DNA from: Corticium candelabrum
Taxonomy: Eukaryota > Porifera > Homoscleromorpha > Homosclerophorida > Plakinidae
Direction of reading: 5' to 3'
NCBI RefSeq assembly: GCF_963422355.1
Contig: NC_085099.1
Span: 3,945,820-4,009,819 of the forward strand
Length of the DNA stretch: 64,000 nt
Below the pieces are notes generated by a model that made no database searches, was not told where the DNA came from, and saw only the letters and a list, made by a program, of their open reading frames with translations. A program made the position numbers and the translations under genes. Shown piece by piece: positions 1 to 11,940 of this stretch; positions within the stretch are counted from its first letter, which is position 1, and every line of letters begins with the position of its first letter.

Positions 1-84
<84 letters not shown>
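1..84. repeat. (TG)n microsatellite
   Basis: Uninterrupted TG dinucleotide run of about 42 units at the left edge of the window; it probably extends further left. It lies beyond the last visible exon of the DUF4139-like gene. Confidence 0.97.
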
Positions 85-85
<1 letters not shown>

Positions 86-360
86 ATATTTGTGCACCTG
101 CACATCCCTTATAATTCCATCCCAACAATACTCTAAGCACTATTAGCAACCAACATACTGCTGCTATACCTGTGTGTTTGTAATTATTGCAAATCCATCT
201 AAATGAAACTTAGTTGGGTGGTCAGAAAGAACCATACGATATGAACACTTCCATTCCCCAACTCGAAGTCCTATACTCAATCTAACAGTTAGCTTTAACT
301 GCTTCCACAACAATGTGCGGCACAGCTACACCTTCACGCAAATTTACAAACTAGGCCTAC

Positions 361-2078
361 CATATTTGACACTGAGCATATCATTGCTGCTCATGTTGTG
401 GTAGAACACAGTCAACCTCTGCATATTTCGCTTTTTCTCTGACCGAAACAGCTCTAAAGCATGTTGTATGTCATGACGAATAGCAGCATCAAGCTAAAAA
501 TTACGACCAAAAGAATGAAACAACGATCAACTACCAATAGAAATGAACAGCAGGTACAATTGATCATCATTACAATCACAGTGTTAGCTATTGCAGAAAT
601 TTCCAATGAGTGAAGACCTCGACCATCGTCTGTAAGCCTATATGATAAAACTGCAAGTAACCATTTGTTAATTAGTTAATTGCATGTCCTGTTAAATGTG
701 TCCAGCATCAAACATGTATAACGAATAACACATAATATTACAATGACAGTACTGTACAACTGGCTAAACTTGTAATTACAATGTGACATGAGGAACTGGA
801 TCTGAGCCGTCACAAGATGTCAAATTTTCATCAACGCCCAACACAACACCTTCCACTGTCTCACTGGTTTTTAAACCCACACGAATTCTTGTTCCTTTCA
901 GAGACTACAAGACACAACCCAACACAAGAAATTGTAGCACAGCATCATCATGTAGCCACACGTCATGACAACAATATCCATTTGTTGAGTTTACAAACTA
1001 AGTCATGCAAGTAGACTACATGTGTATACAAGTTCTCATCATGATGCACTTGTAAAGCAAACAGAACACAACTATACATAAAATCATAAATATACGCACT
1101 AGACACATACCAAAGACATAAACAAACTGACTAACAAACAAACAAACAAACAGATGGACATGCAGACAGACACAGCTAGTTCAGTGCTGGAACAACATAA
1201 CATTAGTCAAGTCTGTCATTGTGCTACCTCTTAAATATGTTGGTTATGCTCATTGCTCATGATGTTGAAAATAGATTTTTACAAACAGACTAAACAAAAA
1301 GACAAACAAACAGACAGACAGACAGACAGACACACAGACAGACACACAGACAGACAGAAAGCGAGAAGAGAGAAAGCATGCTAAATATATAAATGAGAAG
1401 CTTCAAGAAGGAAAATCTACAAAATTGATTCCAGTTGTTATGGAGCATTTTTGGTAGATGGGGAGATGAAACTAGAAATTTTCTTCAACACCTAGGCAAA
1501 CGATCAGTAGATGAAGTTGGCAGACCTAGCATTGGAAAGTTCCCAGATTTTTGGAGGAAGAGATTTTCGATACAACTGCAGAAATGTAATGCAAAAGTTA
1601 TTATAAGAAACTGTCATCGCTCGAGGCTGAAGATGTGAGTGCTGAACCATTCAGCAACCAGTTTTTCAGTCATTGACTATAGGACTTTAGTTTTTAGTCT
1701 AGGTTACATTTCTTTAGTGGTTGCGTTTTATTTTGGCTTTAGATCGTATTGTTTTTAGATTACTTATTAGTTGTGGACTCGTAAATTTGTACTTTAGCAG
1801 CAATGTTTGATACTTTGATGTTAGAAAATATATAAAAGACAGACAGACAGACAGACAGACAGATGTACAGACAGAAAGACAAACAGACAGTCGGTACAGA
1901 CAAAAAGACAAACAAACTAACAAACAGACATACAAACATACAAACAGATAAGCATCAGATAAACAAACAGACAAATTAGGACAGCCAGATAGAATGTCCT
2001 AACGCGTTTCCCTAAACTATGATACATAATAATGAGCACTAACATATGTAGTCGGAATCAAAGAAAATTATATCCTGT

Positions 2079-2168
<90 letters not shown>

Positions 2169-2554
2169 CTCACATGCGCGTGGCAACAACTCTCTAAATC
2201 ACCTGCAACAGCTCTGTCAGCGGATTTGTGCTCTTCAACTGTATGTGAGCCTGTGGGCGACTAGACTCGTACGAAATGTTTCCCAAACCACTCAGACCAC
2301 CCGCAGACCTAAAACCTCACCACGGTTAGCCTAGCCATCCAGCGCATGTCAACTGATTCGTGGCACTACTTGAAACAGAGCGACTGCAGTACGTCCTTCA
2401 TATCTGGTTCTCGAAAGAACAAATCAATGTGTCCACGCCCACTAACAGGCACCTCGCGCAGAAAAACACCGTAGCCATTGTTGTACAACACCACCTCCTT
2501 TATTGGCATTTCCATGGAACCAACAGTCAGTTCCGACTCAACCTTCGCATCCAT
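361..2554 (-). CDS. DUF4139-like family protein, 5' exons (partial gene)
   Basis: Five exons can be chained in phase on the minus strand: 2370-2554, 2203-2308, 780-904, 580-637 and 361-493. All junctions are GT-AG, and the reading frame stays open to the last donor, so the gene continues left of the window. The ATG at 2554 is the second in-frame methionine; one 42 nt upstream is also possible. Exon 1 holds VVLYNNGYGVFLREVPVSG and DMKDVLQSL, exon 3 begins SLKGTRIRVGLKTSETVEG, and exon 5 holds LDAAIRHDIQHALELFRSEK. From memory these follow, in the same order, the N-terminal half of uncharacterised bacterial DUF4139-type proteins (VTLYKHG, MNDVLKSL, LKGTRV, LDEQLRKDLQ). No signal peptide or catalytic motif is visible and the biochemical role is unknown. 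The family call is by recall, not search. Exon structure is the stronger part of this call. Confidence 0.66.
1312..1360. repeat. (GACA)n tetranucleotide array
   Basis: Repeated GACA units (acagacagacagacagacac) with minor interruptions, just upstream of the retroelement fragment. A second short array of the same unit lies at 1839-1864. Confidence 0.8.
1385..1865 (+). mobile_element. 3' fragment of a retrotransposon ending in (GACA)n
   Basis: The plus strand encodes a conserved-looking tail of a retroelement polyprotein: GRWGDETRNFLQHLGKRS, then VGRPSIGKFPDFWRKRFS and QLQKCNAKVI, ending with a stop at 1636-1638. The upstream in-phase segment (KLQEGKSTKLIPVVMEHF) is in a different frame, so a one-base frameshift near 1450 breaks it. 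About 200 nt of AT-rich 3' untranslated sequence follows and ends in ATATAAAA plus GACA units. Similar C-terminal blocks occur in non-LTR or DIRS-like polyproteins of invertebrates (recall). It sits inside the intron between exons 2 and 3 of the minus-strand DUF4139-like gene and is a dead fragment. Confidence 0.55.
2081..2164. repeat. (TG)n microsatellite
   Basis: About 42 TG units in the intron downstream of exon 2 of the DUF4139-like gene. Apparent Cys-Val-rich reading frames through it are repeat artefacts. Confidence 0.97.
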
Positions 2555-2674
2555 CGCGACAGCTGCACGTGCAGATTGGTTACAAGTGTCAAGCACGTGA
2601 GAAGCCCGTCACGTGACGAACCGCGTGTACATTACCACCAATTTAAAAAGCACATGAAAAAAAGTTCGACAGAT

Positions 2675-4005
2675 TTATGAGACACAATTGCATTTTTTGA
2701 TTTCTGAGTAAAGATCGTGCCGGCGAGTTCGGTGGACGGGAATCTGCTGCCGCACTTCTGCAATATATTTATGATCAATCTGAGCCAGACAGAGATCTGT
2801 TCCTTCATGACATTGAGCAACAATAGCACCCCAAGGATCCACGACCTGCAACATAAAATTTTTTGTATATTAAACACTTAATTATAAAATTATAAAACTA
2901 AACCTTTATAACATAACATTATATTACACAAATTATGACAATTAGTGAACTGACCATTGCATGACCAAACGTCTGTCTGATTTCATTGTGCTTTCCAGTT
3001 TGAGCCGCTGCAATGACATAACACTGCGTTTCAATGGCTCTTGCTCGCAAAAGTACCTTCATCACAAACAGTAAATTAATTACGCAGTCTAGCACTTCAG
3101 AGAAGAAATCTAGACTATTATTAGACATAAGGAACCTGTTTATTAGGCCCTAATTAATAACAAGCAATCCTAATTCCACCATACCGGTAAACATAAACGT
3201 TAACTTTCATACCTTCCAGTGTGCCAAACCAGTCGGTACAGTAAATGCAGAAGGAAACGTCAGTATGTCTGCTCCTAGTCCAGCAAGCAACAACGACATT
3301 TCTGGAAACCGTATGTCATAACACTAAACCACACAGAGAGTCAAGATCAATTAACTGCATCCTCAGCAATGCTCTCAACAATAGGATACAATTTCCAGCC
3401 CCACTCTTCCAGCTGGTGTCTCGATGGGCTCTACTATCTGCTTCCCTGGAATGACCCAGTCGCATTCCTTCACATTGAAATTATTCTTGATCTTTCCCTC
3501 AAACAAGTGAGACTTTCGATAAGTTGCCACAATAGTGCCTGCATTATCAACGATCACGTGACTTATGTAAAGTCGCTGTGAGTCATCAGGCGGGCCCTGC
3601 AATACATACAAACGCCGTAACTAAACTTAGCACCTCCTTCAACGCTGTAGCACATTGCCTTCTCATGAAATCCTCCTAGAGACAACCAGATATCATTGTC
3701 TTTAGCAAGGTGACGGTAACGTGTCATTCTAGGTCCTTCCAAAGGCTCAGCAAGCCTAGATGCTACATCACTGTTCGCTGCAATGTAGTCAAACGACTCT
3801 GGAAGAAAAACCATCTGAACAGCACCAAACTGTCAACCTACGCGCACGACAAGAAGAAATACAAAAACGTGCAGCTTTCCTCTGCTTGCCTGGCCTTAGC
3901 ACGTTCAACGAGTTCTTTGCAAACATCAAAGTTAGCGTCGACGTCGCCTGTTGACGTTAGTTGACCTACAGCGACGAGAACTGAGGACGAACTAGGACGA
4001 TGCAT
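2675..4005 (-). CDS. NIT1: Deaminated glutathione amidase (nitrilase-family NIT1 homologue)
   Basis: NIT1 hydrolyses deaminated glutathione, a metabolite-repair reaction in cytosol and mitochondria. Six exons assemble in phase on the minus strand: 3895-4005, 3659-3829, 3390-3596, 3213-3323, 2955-3056 and 2675-2845, giving about 290 residues, the usual length. The nitrilase triad is complete: Glu48 in FLPESF, Lys122 in ATYRKSHLF and Cys164 in [15 protein letters not shown]. Other family blocks are [23 protein letters not shown] and [15 protein letters not shown], and the protein ends at TAA 2675-2677. The exon 2 donor is GC (AAG|GCAATG), and the exon 1 end is best explained by another GC donor (AAG|GCCAGG), which is less certain. 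The start ATG at 4005 is followed by a Ser-rich stretch. An upstream in-frame extension that could carry a mitochondrial presequence is not excluded. The 3' end lies only 121 bp from the start of the next minus-strand gene. Confidence 0.93.
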
Positions 4006-4175
4006 CACTGCAGACAACCGAAGTGCGCGAAAAGAATACGCTGCACCCCGCTAAGTCCGTATGTATGTATGAAATCCACTTCCGGACCTTGCATGTACCC
4101 GTATTAGCGTCCGGAATATTTTAATTCTTCTTATTTCATTTATAGACAGTAAATAATAATAAAGGAAAGAAATCA

Positions 4176-4181
4176 TTTATT
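4176..4181 (-). other. Poly(A) signal AATAAA for the multi-START gene
   Basis: AATAAA on the minus strand, 84-89 nt downstream of the stop codon at 4265-4267. It is the only canonical hexamer close to that stop, so it is the likely polyadenylation signal. Function is inferred from position alone. Confidence 0.5.
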
Positions 4182-4264
4182 GAAATATAAAAAGTATAGC
4201 AGCACGTGAAAAGTAAACCAATTAAATGTAAAATAAATGATTAGTCGAGAATTGATGGCTGCAC

Positions 4265-7072
4265 CTAGATGGAATGACCTTGCAATTGCTGCTGTTTTGT
4301 AAGATAGTCTCTAAGATATGCAACGCAGAGTGGTTGGTGTTTGGTAACAAAGTTCAGTATAACAGACGGCAAATGACTACCAGGATCAAACTGCAATACC
4401 ACAAGTTGATTACTGTCTTAGTATTAACATCAATTACCAAGCCGAGAATCTAATTTTCACCTGAGTAAGATAGTAGACTTTAGTTCCAATTCTTCCATTG
4501 ATATCACACAGTTCAAGTCCCCATCCTGAACTGTAAATCTGCTCAAACAGGTATGTCAAGTAATTAATTAGCTTAGAGGAATTATGATGCATTCCCAAAC
4601 GACAGCTTACTGTGGCACGAGGTATCATTGGATCTACAGGACAACTGTTGTGCTGTACTGAACGATAAGCAAGAAAGCGCCTGTCCATCTTGAAAGTAAA
4701 AAAAGTCGAGTGACATTCACTCAGTCTGTTGCATTTGTCACACTACATGAACATATAAAATATGTACATACATTTCGTTTTTCGCAGCTCAATACTAGTA
4801 AGTCCCGGCTCTGCTTTATAAAGCACTTCTTTGCCTCCATAACACAGTGATCTAGATACAAAAATGCAGCTGTCAATAGCATTCTCGTCAGTCAATTTAT
4901 AATGCCTCCTAGTTATAGTATATGCAATGTCAGAATTACATGTAGCTTCTGATAGCTCAGTTTAGCCATCACTTGTTATTGCATGAGCATGATAGACCAT
5001 CAGAAATAAAAGCTAGTTGATAGAAATAAGACTGCATGGTTGTACTCACTTTGGAATAGTACATTTGTAGGTGTGCATGCAGACAATTAATTATGCACAA
5101 TCAGAGTGACACAAGCTGTTCATTGACACTTTTCTTACTCCCTGTCTGTAAATGGTGTTATAAGCACAGTCTGTCACTCAGTTTATCTCTCTGTTTGTGT
5201 AGGTACACTACTGTACTCGTTATCTGCAATCACAACCATCATCATGCTGTCTATTAATTAACTACAAAAATAAGCACAGGTTGTGCCCATACATGCAGCT
5301 CAACGCTCAAATGAGATTGACTTCAAACAGTTTTAAATCACACTATCAAAGTTTCACACCAATTAATTGATTCTTAAAAATAAACAAACCATCTTAAAAA
5401 TTACCCCCTTTCACTCTGATAGTCATTATACATGAGATTTAGTCAACCTGTAAACAATTAAACATAATAAGACCATTAACAGTATAGTTTATACCTAATT
5501 GTATAAGTGTATTACACTTTTATAATTGTTGGTGTCTGTCTGTTGCCCACATGCCTGGCTGCCCATGTACTTCCTTACTTAGGAGTTTGCAGCTCAATAT
5601 ATATATCATGTCCACAGATCATATATAGAACACCATCTACACTTCAAAAGTGACTTACAGATGCAAACACTTGCTGAGACCTGTTCTACTGGAGTGACTG
5701 ACTGCTCAATGAATAAAGAAACAATTCAGGGACAATATAAAAGCTGGGTGGAGTAAAGATATTTTACCTTTATTAGAACATCATAATGCAATCTTGTAAA
5801 AGGATTTCGAACTGCTTGCCATACAACTTCTATGTCAAATTCAAGTACACTCTCCGCAATGTAACTTAACATATACAGTACAAGCATAAGCAATCAGTGA
5901 CACTCAATAACATAGAACTTTAAAATTGTCTGTAGAATACTTACCAGAAAATGGGTTGACCATGAACAACTCTCCTAAAGACATTGACTCCTTTATCGCT
6001 AAAGCTTTTCCTTAATTCAAAGAGAAGGGCAAAGACTTAAGATAGAATTGCCAGCAAACAATTAATTAACTGTATGAGTAATATAGTACATGCACATATC
6101 ATCACATAAGCAAATAGTTAATTGACAATTAATAAACACAATAAACCAATAATACATGTATATTATGAACAATGCTGCCCAGTTTCAAGTGTTGCAATCA
6201 GTATAAAATGGGTGTAATCCATCTGATAGAAATGTCAGTTGGAAAAGTAGATGTAGATACTAGCGTATTAATAAATAATTGTGTTGTTATAGGTACACAC
6301 AAGTAAGGTATAAAATGGGCCATTGTTTTCTGTAAATTCTGTAACTATACTAAGATTATAAAAATATAGCCTTGCACCAGACCCTCTCCTCGTGCTGCCG
6401 TGTCCCCCCCCCATATGGGCACAACAGCGCGAGGAGGGGGTCTAGTACGAGGCTAATAAAAATATGCACATTCTTCTATTCAAATAACGAGTACCTCCAT
6501 CTTGATTTTCTCACTTTCTTGTCCTTGCTTTGAAGTGTAACTATCTGCATATGTAACAAATTAAAACAACAAAATACACAACATGATACACTCAAACATA
6601 CCTCTGACATTATGTCACCAGCAACCTGGTTGCCGATTGTCTGATAGTCAATGCAACTTTGTTCATCTACATAAAAAACAAAGGCACAAAAAACATAATT
6701 GACAAGGTTTAGCTTCACACAAATGCTGACACCTGTTGGTTCACAGAGCATTCTGTTTGATATTGGCTGCACTGGGTAGTCTTCCATGCTCTCTTGCACT
6801 GAGCAACGATACTTGAGATCTCCAACTCCTATGGACTCATTGCACCAAATTTCATTGGGTAGACTTGATGGTTCACTTCCACTTGATGAACTTGATAAAG
6901 TGTCATCATCTTTTCCTTCTGGTTTCTCATATAATAGCTGATAATTAGAAGGCAATATGGCAAATGTTTGCTCAAGTTGTTCGCAGAGGCGAGCCAAACA
7001 ATGAGGTTCAGATGGCAAAGGTAACTGCTCGTCATAATCTAAAGAGCAGTATGTACTAAGAAGTTAACTAGG

Positions 7073-7168
<96 letters not shown>

Positions 7169-10100
7169 ATCCAACAGCAGCAGCAGCAACAACAACAACA
7201 ACAACAACAACTACAACAACACCAAACGCTACAAGAGTTAGCCTCGCCCCCAGACCCACATGAGCTTGGCAGTGTCCGGTTCCCGTATCACACTTTCAAC
7301 CTCCCGTGAGGTTGAGGTTGAAAGTGTCATACGGCCGGAAACCAAACACTGCCAAGCTCACGTGAGTCTGCGGACAAGGCTAACTAGAGTCAACTACAGA
7401 GGCATAATGATGAGTGTTTCAGCCAATAATAGAGAACATTAAGCAGCAGTTTACTGTATGCATGTACTGTGCTCTATAACAAAGTCATAAAAAGTACAAA
7501 TAGACAAAATGTACGTGACAAACACATTTGTCTGTGCCACTTCATCTCAGTTTTGATACAAGTCAATTTGATTGCAAACAGTAGATTATTACTTCATGTA
7601 TATTATGTTAAGAAATGTGTAATAATGCTGCTCAGTTGACAATACAAGCACATCACACCTAGACTCGTACCCAGTCCTCCTCCTCACGCGCGCTCCACGT
7701 GTTTTGGCACGTGCTTTTTGTTCCACTCGCCAGCGCGCACTCCACGTGTTTTGGCACGTGGTTTTTGTTCCACTCGCCCAGTGTGGAACAAAAAGCACGT
7801 GCCAAAACACGTGGAGCGCCCGCGAGGAGGAGGACTGGGTACGAGTCTACATCACACCAACACTGTAACATACATGATAAGAGTTCAAACTGACTTGATC
7901 CTACAAGATTTTAGTAAACATTATAGTCACAGTATCATGTTACCCCATAAATTTACTCAATTAATAATAACAATAATACAACAAACTGTTTGACCTCATA
8001 CACCTTTATATGTATGTGTGAAGTAAACAACAAGCAATGCACTATCACTGTACCCGTTTCTATTGTTCTGCTGATGAGTGCAATTGTGCACTGCTGACTG
8101 TCTGATTCTTCGACAGTAATTGGTATCATAACAAAGCCACTTTCAAGCCGTTTGACTCTAAAAAAGCATCAGCAACAAGTTAAACACCAGAATGACGAAA
8201 TATAGAGCACATCTACAACGAGACACATTACAAAATATTTTGCCATAAATCAATGCATAGGCTTGAATGCCTTGCTAGTCATCTCTTCCTAGAAGAAGAA
8301 AGACTTTCTGGGGTGACGACAGGCTGGATGCTCGAGCCTAATCAATACATTACCCATATAAACAAAACATAAAAAATCACTCGTTGTGACACACTGTCTA
8401 CATACATGTAATTTATTGGCATTGTTAGCATCAGTTTTTGTACAAACAAATGCATGCATCAAAGTACATCGAAGCCTCTTCTTCACAAGCTTAAGCCTCT
8501 TTGGCAGATATAGTTGCCATCCTAGCCATAGGGTAATTACAATAAAGACAAACAGCTCTTCAGTTTCAATTGAATCTCTCTGCTGGTGACTACAATTACA
8601 ACATTGTCATTGTACATCAGATTTGGCAATACACCATACACTCGACAATGCATCTTATGTACCACCATTATGCATACCTTTTGAAATCTGGCTCAACTGG
8701 ACATTGGCTGTGACTCACCTAACAATCATTCAAGCAGCAACTCTTAATACTAAATCTCTCTCTATCGTAAAGTAGCAAACTTACTGATCTTTCAGAAATA
8801 ACAAATGAATTGTCAAACTTGTTCTTACCAACCAACAAACAAAAGTCTTGACCGTTCAAAGGCCACACGGGTTTGTATCGAACATGCAAAACCTAGAAAC
8901 CTACATTCAGCATTCACTCACAAAGCACATGAACAAAACTCACTTTAACATTTGAACCAAACTCTTCTATAGTTTCAGCTGCATACAAGATAAAAGCGCT
9001 TAATTTCTAAGTTACAATTTACATGTCGACGGTATATAGACCGAAAACCTGAATCAAACAGTCCATTCCATTGTGTTTGGTGTTTAGTGTCCCATAAGTA
9101 TTTGACTGCATATCGGATGGGAACAGAAACATTTATCACACAGATGACACAACTTGTAAGGCCTTCATCTGGATAGAGATTAAATGCTATAGAACTTGAG
9201 CTCTTCATCACCCTTACACCTCTAAAGTAAACCTAAATTACAATTACACAATATGTGTGATCTATAAAATAACAAGATTCCTAGCCGTACACCGTCCCAA
9301 CACAACTTTTTCGCAACAAAATCTCAAGTTTATCCTTAAACTGATTTGTCAAGCAACAACGCAACGATACAACTCAAAGGATACATCAGCAACAAGGTAA
9401 TTACCAGAACAACCATAACATACCAAACATAAAACACAGCTACAACAAGACTCAGTCAAATAAGTACGTATCGGTTATCGTATGATAATTGTGCTACATG
9501 GCTTTTACAAGCATGAGGGGTAGGGTTATCGCCTGAGACAAAGCTGAGAGCTAAACCCCTCTCTAAGTGCTGCTAAAACCCATATAGCAGCCAATCATAC
9601 GATAACTAATTTATACCATAGTCACGTGACGTGTATATAAGCGAGAGTGCAATATAAACCAAAAGTAACTTATTGCATACACTCATTTATGCCATCTCAA
9701 TACGTGTTTGTGACTGGTCACACATCATGCGGCCATGGTATAATACAAAATATAGATTGCCATGACCAATCAACTAGACTTGCACATGCTTTGATGAAGT
9801 TGCACGGAGAAGATCCACTGAATATATATTTCTGATAACATGTATAAATGTGTAATTTACCTCAAGAATAAACAATCAATCAATTATTTACCACATGGTA
9901 AACTCTGACACTTACACAGTTATAATTTGTCTTACTCAATGTGGCCCATTTTGACCCATCCGTCTAATGCAAGAGCCGATTTAGCTGTTCCAAGTAGCCT
10001 ATCAGCTGACTGACTGCACAGATCAGTATACCTAAATAACGTACAAGTTAAAATTAATTATAAAAACAGCCAAAGGAAGACAATCACAGAATAAACTCTT

Positions 10101-11887
10101 ACGATGTCAGCATGGTTGTCATACGAGAATTCTATAAATTAAAATAAATATTAACAATGTGCCCCTTTTATAAAATTACAAACACTAATTACGGTGACAG
10201 AATTTGATGAGTGCCCTTTCCCTCTTTGGTTGAGAGAACTAAGCTGACGATCACTACAGAAAACAATCTAGCAAACCATGCAGGCACAATACACATTGAG
10301 CTTTTAAACCCAGAAGCCGCAGCTTGAGCTGGAAACCCAGACAGTTTGTGCGACATTGGAGCCTCAACTAGACTGCTTGCCATGGCAATGCCACTTGGTT
10401 GAACATGACTGGTGCTGGCCATGGCACTAATGGCAGGAGGCTGTTGCAGCAAACTGGCTGTGTCCAAATAATGGCGAAATGAAGTCAGCTGCGATGAAGC
10501 ATTTTCTGCATCTGCAGAAATGAAGCCGTCCAATGGTTGAAAGACCATTAGTGACACTAAATAATTCATACCGTAATTAGACTTAAAATACACTGCGTGC
10601 ACTATCAACACTGCAAATATGAAATACCAAACAACATCATGATCATGTTTAGAGCGTACTCTACACAAATTTAAACATCCTAACTGACAAACTGTTGATG
10701 CAGGTATAGCTTGTAGAAGCCTAGTTTCTATTGTTTAATTAAGACATTAATTACCCTGATTTCATTTTCAGATTAATTCAATTAATATAAACAACAAATC
10801 TTGTAACATTTGCAAAGCATATAAACAATGGTCTTTATCATCAGCTACTAGTATTAGCAAGAAGGTTAATGTGAGGAGCAGTAAATTGAAAATGAGTTTG
10901 TCTGTGCACATTGCGACATACCTCCTCCCAACATCTTTTCTAAATTGCTTTCCCAACTACTACAAAAAAGACAGCCAGATGTATATACCCATATAAATGT
11001 ACTTATACCAGTGACATGGCACTGGATGCACGTCACCCCATCAACCATAGTATAATATGCCAATTGCCTCCATTTACCGATTAGGTATTTGTGTTTGCAA
11101 GCATATTGAGAAGTTCAATTAAGTGTCACTACTATATGCCGCAAAACTTCAGAATGAGCTAACGGTTCAATCTAAGTGCAGTTTTGTGTCTGTTTCCTGG
11201 GAGAGTAAATCTTTGACTAAATCTTTATTGATAAACAAACTACATAAACATTATGAGTATGTCAAACATTTTCAAACCAAAATCTAATACAAAACTTGTA
11301 GTTCAGAGTCGGTATCACAGTGTGTCTTAGGCAACATCTAATCAGCCCTCGTTTTGAAGTCAACTACTTTCCAGTCCAATCCACATAATGCTGTAACTGT
11401 AGTCATATGTCAAATGTCAACTTGAACACAAATCAATATGCAGTGTCCACTGGGCTAGTAATCATCACAGTAATGCCTGATTGTACTTACAAACATGGCA
11501 GGAGTGTACGCCTCCCTCAAGCTGCCAAAATCTCCTCATTCTGATGTGACCGTCCCCATTCACACCCGCTGCTACAGTCAGCAGCCATGATTGTCCATCA
11601 CCATCTAATGTATAGAAGCTGAAAGTAAGAAACAATTAATGCCTAACTAAAGTAACCAATATCTATAATAATGATTAAATCTGACCGATCAATCTGCATG
11701 TTGTTGCCTTCATCTGATGTTCCTCCAGGTGGACAGCAGAGTATGGTGTCCTTAGCTATGCCTTCCTCTAATCGTTTTTCTTCAGATACTAATGATGTTT
11801 GTCCTCTTGTGTAGTCCCAGTCTGGTAAGTCTTTAGCAGAGCAAAGTTTTGAAAATATTTCCTATGAAACACATCAGTTACATAGAC

Positions 11888-11940
<53 letters not shown>

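Noticed and set aside
7589..7993. Short coding frames on both strands around 7589-7993
   Set aside because: They are mirror-image translations of the foldback element at 7660-7849.
10189..10668. A separate 159-residue membrane protein gene
   Set aside because: The part after VSLMVFQPLDGF is an exon of the multi-START gene. The hydrophobic N-terminal stretch is intron sequence read in frame.
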